Assembly: GCA_008477525.1 (NCBI GenBank)
Contig: SPDT01000003.1
Coordinates: 2,976,001 to 3,040,000, forward strand
Length of the DNA: 64,000 nt
Source: Hypomyces perniciosus
Lineage: Eukaryota; Ascomycota; Sordariomycetes; Hypocreales; Hypocreaceae
Reading direction: 5' to 3'
Shown: in pieces, positions 63,971-64,000 of the stretch
Position numbering within the stretch: position 1 is the first letter of the stretch
Layout of the letters: each line of letters starts with the position of its first letter
Made by a program: the position numbers and the translations under genes
The notes under the pieces: generated by a model
The model's input: the letters and a program-made list of their open reading frames with translations, nothing else
The model's database searches: none
Told to the model about the DNA's origin: nothing

Positions 63971-64000
63971 ATAATTAACCTCTATTTGCAACTTTTAGTA

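Overview
The window looks like a repeat-rich accessory or subtelomere-like segment from a filamentous ascomycete (Pezizomycotina). The reasons are the short introns (about 54-113 bp, GT..AG, often with a CTAAC/CTRAY branch site), AT-rich blocks whose C->T and G->A decay resembles repeat-induced point mutation (RIP), and the mobile families present: Tad-like LINEs, Ty3/gypsy and copia LTR elements, pogo/Fot-like, Tc1-like and hAT DNA transposons. I cannot name the species. All homology statements come from motif recognition; no search was run.

Layout. 0-8.3 kb: LTR and LINE debris, a PTH11-like receptor gene with one in-frame stop (3.8-5.3 kb), a tRNA-headed SINE candidate, a truncated copia element and a decayed small gene. 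8.6-16.2 kb: the most gene-like accessory block. It holds a 2-oxoglutarate/Fe(II) oxygenase with an unusual C-terminal extension, a 143-residue protein made of F-S-P-A-Q-W repeats, stacked LINE copies, and an intact five-exon SAM methyltransferase. 16.4-22 kb: a complete but RIP-destroyed Ty3/gypsy element with both LTRs. 22-28 kb: solo LTRs and a pogo-like element with 44-bp inverted repeats. 28-31.7 kb: an intact hAT transposase between LINE pieces. 32-37 kb: a CYP504-like P450 with one nonsense codon, then a 3'-truncated amino acid permease fused at TGG to a 5'-truncated ParB/sulfiredoxin-like gene. 38.6-39.35 kb: a nuclear copy of mitochondrial nad2 that still needs TGA read as Trp. 39.8-45.2 kb: a decayed Tc1-like element, an unknown gene and a second intact hAT with 17-bp TIRs. 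45.2-47.7 kb: a gene fragment and unassigned sequence.

49-62 kb: a block of mostly unrecognised genes containing a Ulp1/C48-like cysteine protease, three unknown proteins, a C2H2/zinc-ribbon protein and a second ParB/sulfiredoxin-like copy. Together with the paralogue at 35 kb, this is a candidate multi-gene mobile or genome-conflict module. 62-64 kb is AT-rich sequence ending in a 580-bp LTR.

Two candidate systems deserve attention. One is the oxygenase + repeat protein + methyltransferase cluster, where enzyme extension and repeat protein share an F-[ST]-x-x-[QD]-W motif. The other is the Ulp1-like/ParB-like block. Both interpretations are inference.
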